DNA of 64,000 nucleotides from Blastomonas ursincola (GTDB lineage: Bacteria > Pseudomonadota > Alphaproteobacteria > Sphingomonadales > Sphingomonadaceae): positions 637,638-701,637 of the forward strand of contig NZ_VDES01000002.1 in assembly GCF_013607875.1 (NCBI RefSeq), read 5' to 3'. The notes beneath the pieces are model-generated. The model was not told where the DNA came from, did no database searches, and saw only the letters and a list, made by a program, of their open reading frames with translations. The first letter of the stretch is position 1. Every line of letters starts with the position of its first letter. The position numbers were made by a program, and so were the translations under genes. Shown here in pieces: positions 63,093 to 64,000 of the stretch.

Positions 63093-64000
63093 TCAGCCTG
63101 CCAAAGCCTCGCCCATCGATCTTACCGCAGCGACCTTGGCGTGCAGCGGCCCCCAATCGTCGCGCTCGGCGATCGCCGCCCAGATGCTTTCCACCTCGTC
63201 GATCAGCATCGATTGCGGTGCATCGCCGTGCCAGTAGCTATGCGAGCGATCGCGCGCCGGGGCATAGCCGGCCTTCACCGCACCGAAATCCGCCCACAAG
63301 GCCTCGCCCGGCTCGCCAATCAGTGCTGCGGGGCATGCAGGGGTTGCATCGCCCATCCACGAGAAGAAGAAATCGTCGATTCCGACGCCGCCCTTCAGCA
63401 TCAGCGCCTCGGCGGCACCGACCAGCACGCGGTCGTGCTCCAGCCCCTGCGGCACCACGCCCAGGCGCCAGCAGAAGCGCCGCGCCAGCGCTTCCTGATA
63501 GAGCGGCCCGAACCGTTCGAGCGCGGCGATCAGCGGCGGCGCCTCGCTGATCAACCGCAGCGCGACCGCGAGCTGGCCGAGATTCCAGTGTATCGCCTCG
63601 GGCTGGCGGGCAAAGGCGTACAGGCCCGCATGGTCGAAATAGGCGGCGGTAAAGCCCGGCTCCCATTTCGGCGCGAACCGCCAGGGGCCGTAATCGAAGC
63701 TCTCGCCAGTGATGTTCATGTTGTCGGTGTTGAGCACGCCATGCACGAAGCCTGCGACCATATAGCTCGCCGCCAGATCGGCCATGCGTTCGACCGCGAG
63801 ATTGAGCAGCAGCGCCGCCTCGTTCTCGGCGGTCTGTCCGTCGTAAAGCGTATCGAGCGCGTAGCGAACGACATGGGCCATCTTCTCCTCGTCATCCTCA
63901 TAGGCGATGCGCTGGAAGGTGCCGAAGCGGATATGGCTGTGGCTCATCCGCACCAGCACCGCCGAGCGGGTGGGCGAGGGCTCGTCGCCGCGCCACAGGC
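63093..64000 (-). CDS. selO: SelO / YdiU protein adenylyltransferase, C-terminal part
   Basis: 302 codons visible; the gene continues beyond the window (the frame is open through RGDEPSPTRSAVLVRMS to the last bases). SelO is a pseudokinase-fold enzyme that transfers AMP to Ser, Thr or Tyr of proteins. Seen here are SHIRFGTFQRIAYEDD, the VHGVLNTDNMNITGESFDYG metal loop and FDHAGLYAFARQP. The end is AEALAG-type without the C-terminal selenocysteine region of eukaryotic forms. ATP-binding lysine lies off the window. Confidence 0.93.
   Translation of the reverse strand, partial: LWRGDEPSPTRSAVLVRMSHSHIRFGTFQRIAYEDDEEKMAHVVRYALDTLYDGQTAENEAALLLNLAVERMADLAASYMVAGFVHGVLNTDNMNITGESFDYGPWRFAPKWEPGFTAAYFDHAGLYAFARQPEAIHWNLGQLAVALRLISEAPPLIAALERFGPLYQEALARRFCWRLGVVPQGLEHDRVLVGAAEALMLKGGVGIDDFFFSWMGDATPACPAALIGEPGEALWADFGAVKAGYAPARDRSHSYWHGDAPQSMLIDEVESIWAAIAERDDWGPLHAKVAAVRSMGEALAG

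Overview
The window is typical chromosomal DNA of a high-GC alphaproteobacterium, most likely a sphingomonad (order Sphingomonadales). Supporting signs are a GcrA cell-cycle regulator, a perfect CtrA box, an alphaproteobacterial chemotaxis operon, an iron-sulfur bacterial photolyase, a small secreted protein type I associate with sphingomonads, and palindromic intergenic repeats of a kind common there. The genus cannot be fixed from sequence alone. Most of the window is vertical housekeeping DNA; two short stretches, about 16.7-18.3 kb and 39.0-40.8 kb, have clearly lower GC and different gene content and look acquired.

Layout. 0-3.2 kb: tail of an M17 aminopeptidase, an NlpC/P60 hydrolase, argC and a diguanylate cyclase. 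3.3-11.3 kb: glutaryl-CoA dehydrogenase, a small membrane protein behind a CtrA box, a (6-4)-type photolyase, DUF983 and DUF2147 proteins, an isoprenylcysteine-methyltransferase-like membrane protein, cytochrome c, ApaG, a LysR regulator and a GNAT acetyltransferase. 11.2-16.5 kb: beta-lactamase-fold serine hydrolase, parE, gcrA and an orphan ABC-2 permease. 16.7-18.3 kb: a low-GC islet with one HEPN-domain gene resembling ApeA anti-phage proteins. 18.4-20.1 kb: hspQ, tRNA-Ser(CGA) and a PmtA-like methyltransferase.

20.3-34.2 kb is one minus-strand chemotaxis operon read from right to left: STAS protein, CheY, CheA, CheW, a soluble poly-HAMP receptor, two membrane receptors, a second CheW, an unexpected DUF2490 envelope protein, CheR, CheB and a large coiled-coil protein. 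The three receptors share a 667-bp colinear repeat and a conserved C-terminal tail containing DDA(H/D)F. The coiled-coil protein at the other end of the operon finishes with two DDALF copies, which suggests a common docking motif.

34.7-40.8 kb: an S46 dipeptidyl-peptidase, a polysaccharide flippase, a small lipoprotein, and a polymorphic-toxin cassette (His-metal nuclease toxin followed by two related candidate immunity genes). 40.9-48.2 kb: PEP carboxylase, alkaline phosphatase, amidase, a DUF2256 protein and a CitE-like lyase. 48.2-51.6 kb: a STAS protein, a metallo-beta-lactamase-fold hydrolase and a CHASE2-SpoIIE phosphatase, a partner-switching module with no visible kinase. 51.7-56.9 kb: an FrhB/BciB-like flavoprotein, a spermidine-synthase-like protein, a small secreted protein, a divergent TPR-Asp-hydroxylase and sulfotransferase-like pair, and a GlsB-type membrane protein. 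57.2-64 kb: an RND efflux adaptor and pump, a DUF445 protein and a truncated selO.

The strongest candidates for new biology are the lone HEPN gene, the toxin with paired immunity genes, the kinase-less STAS/MBL/CHASE2-SpoIIE operon, and the DDAxF motif linking the receptors to the coiled-coil chemotaxis protein.
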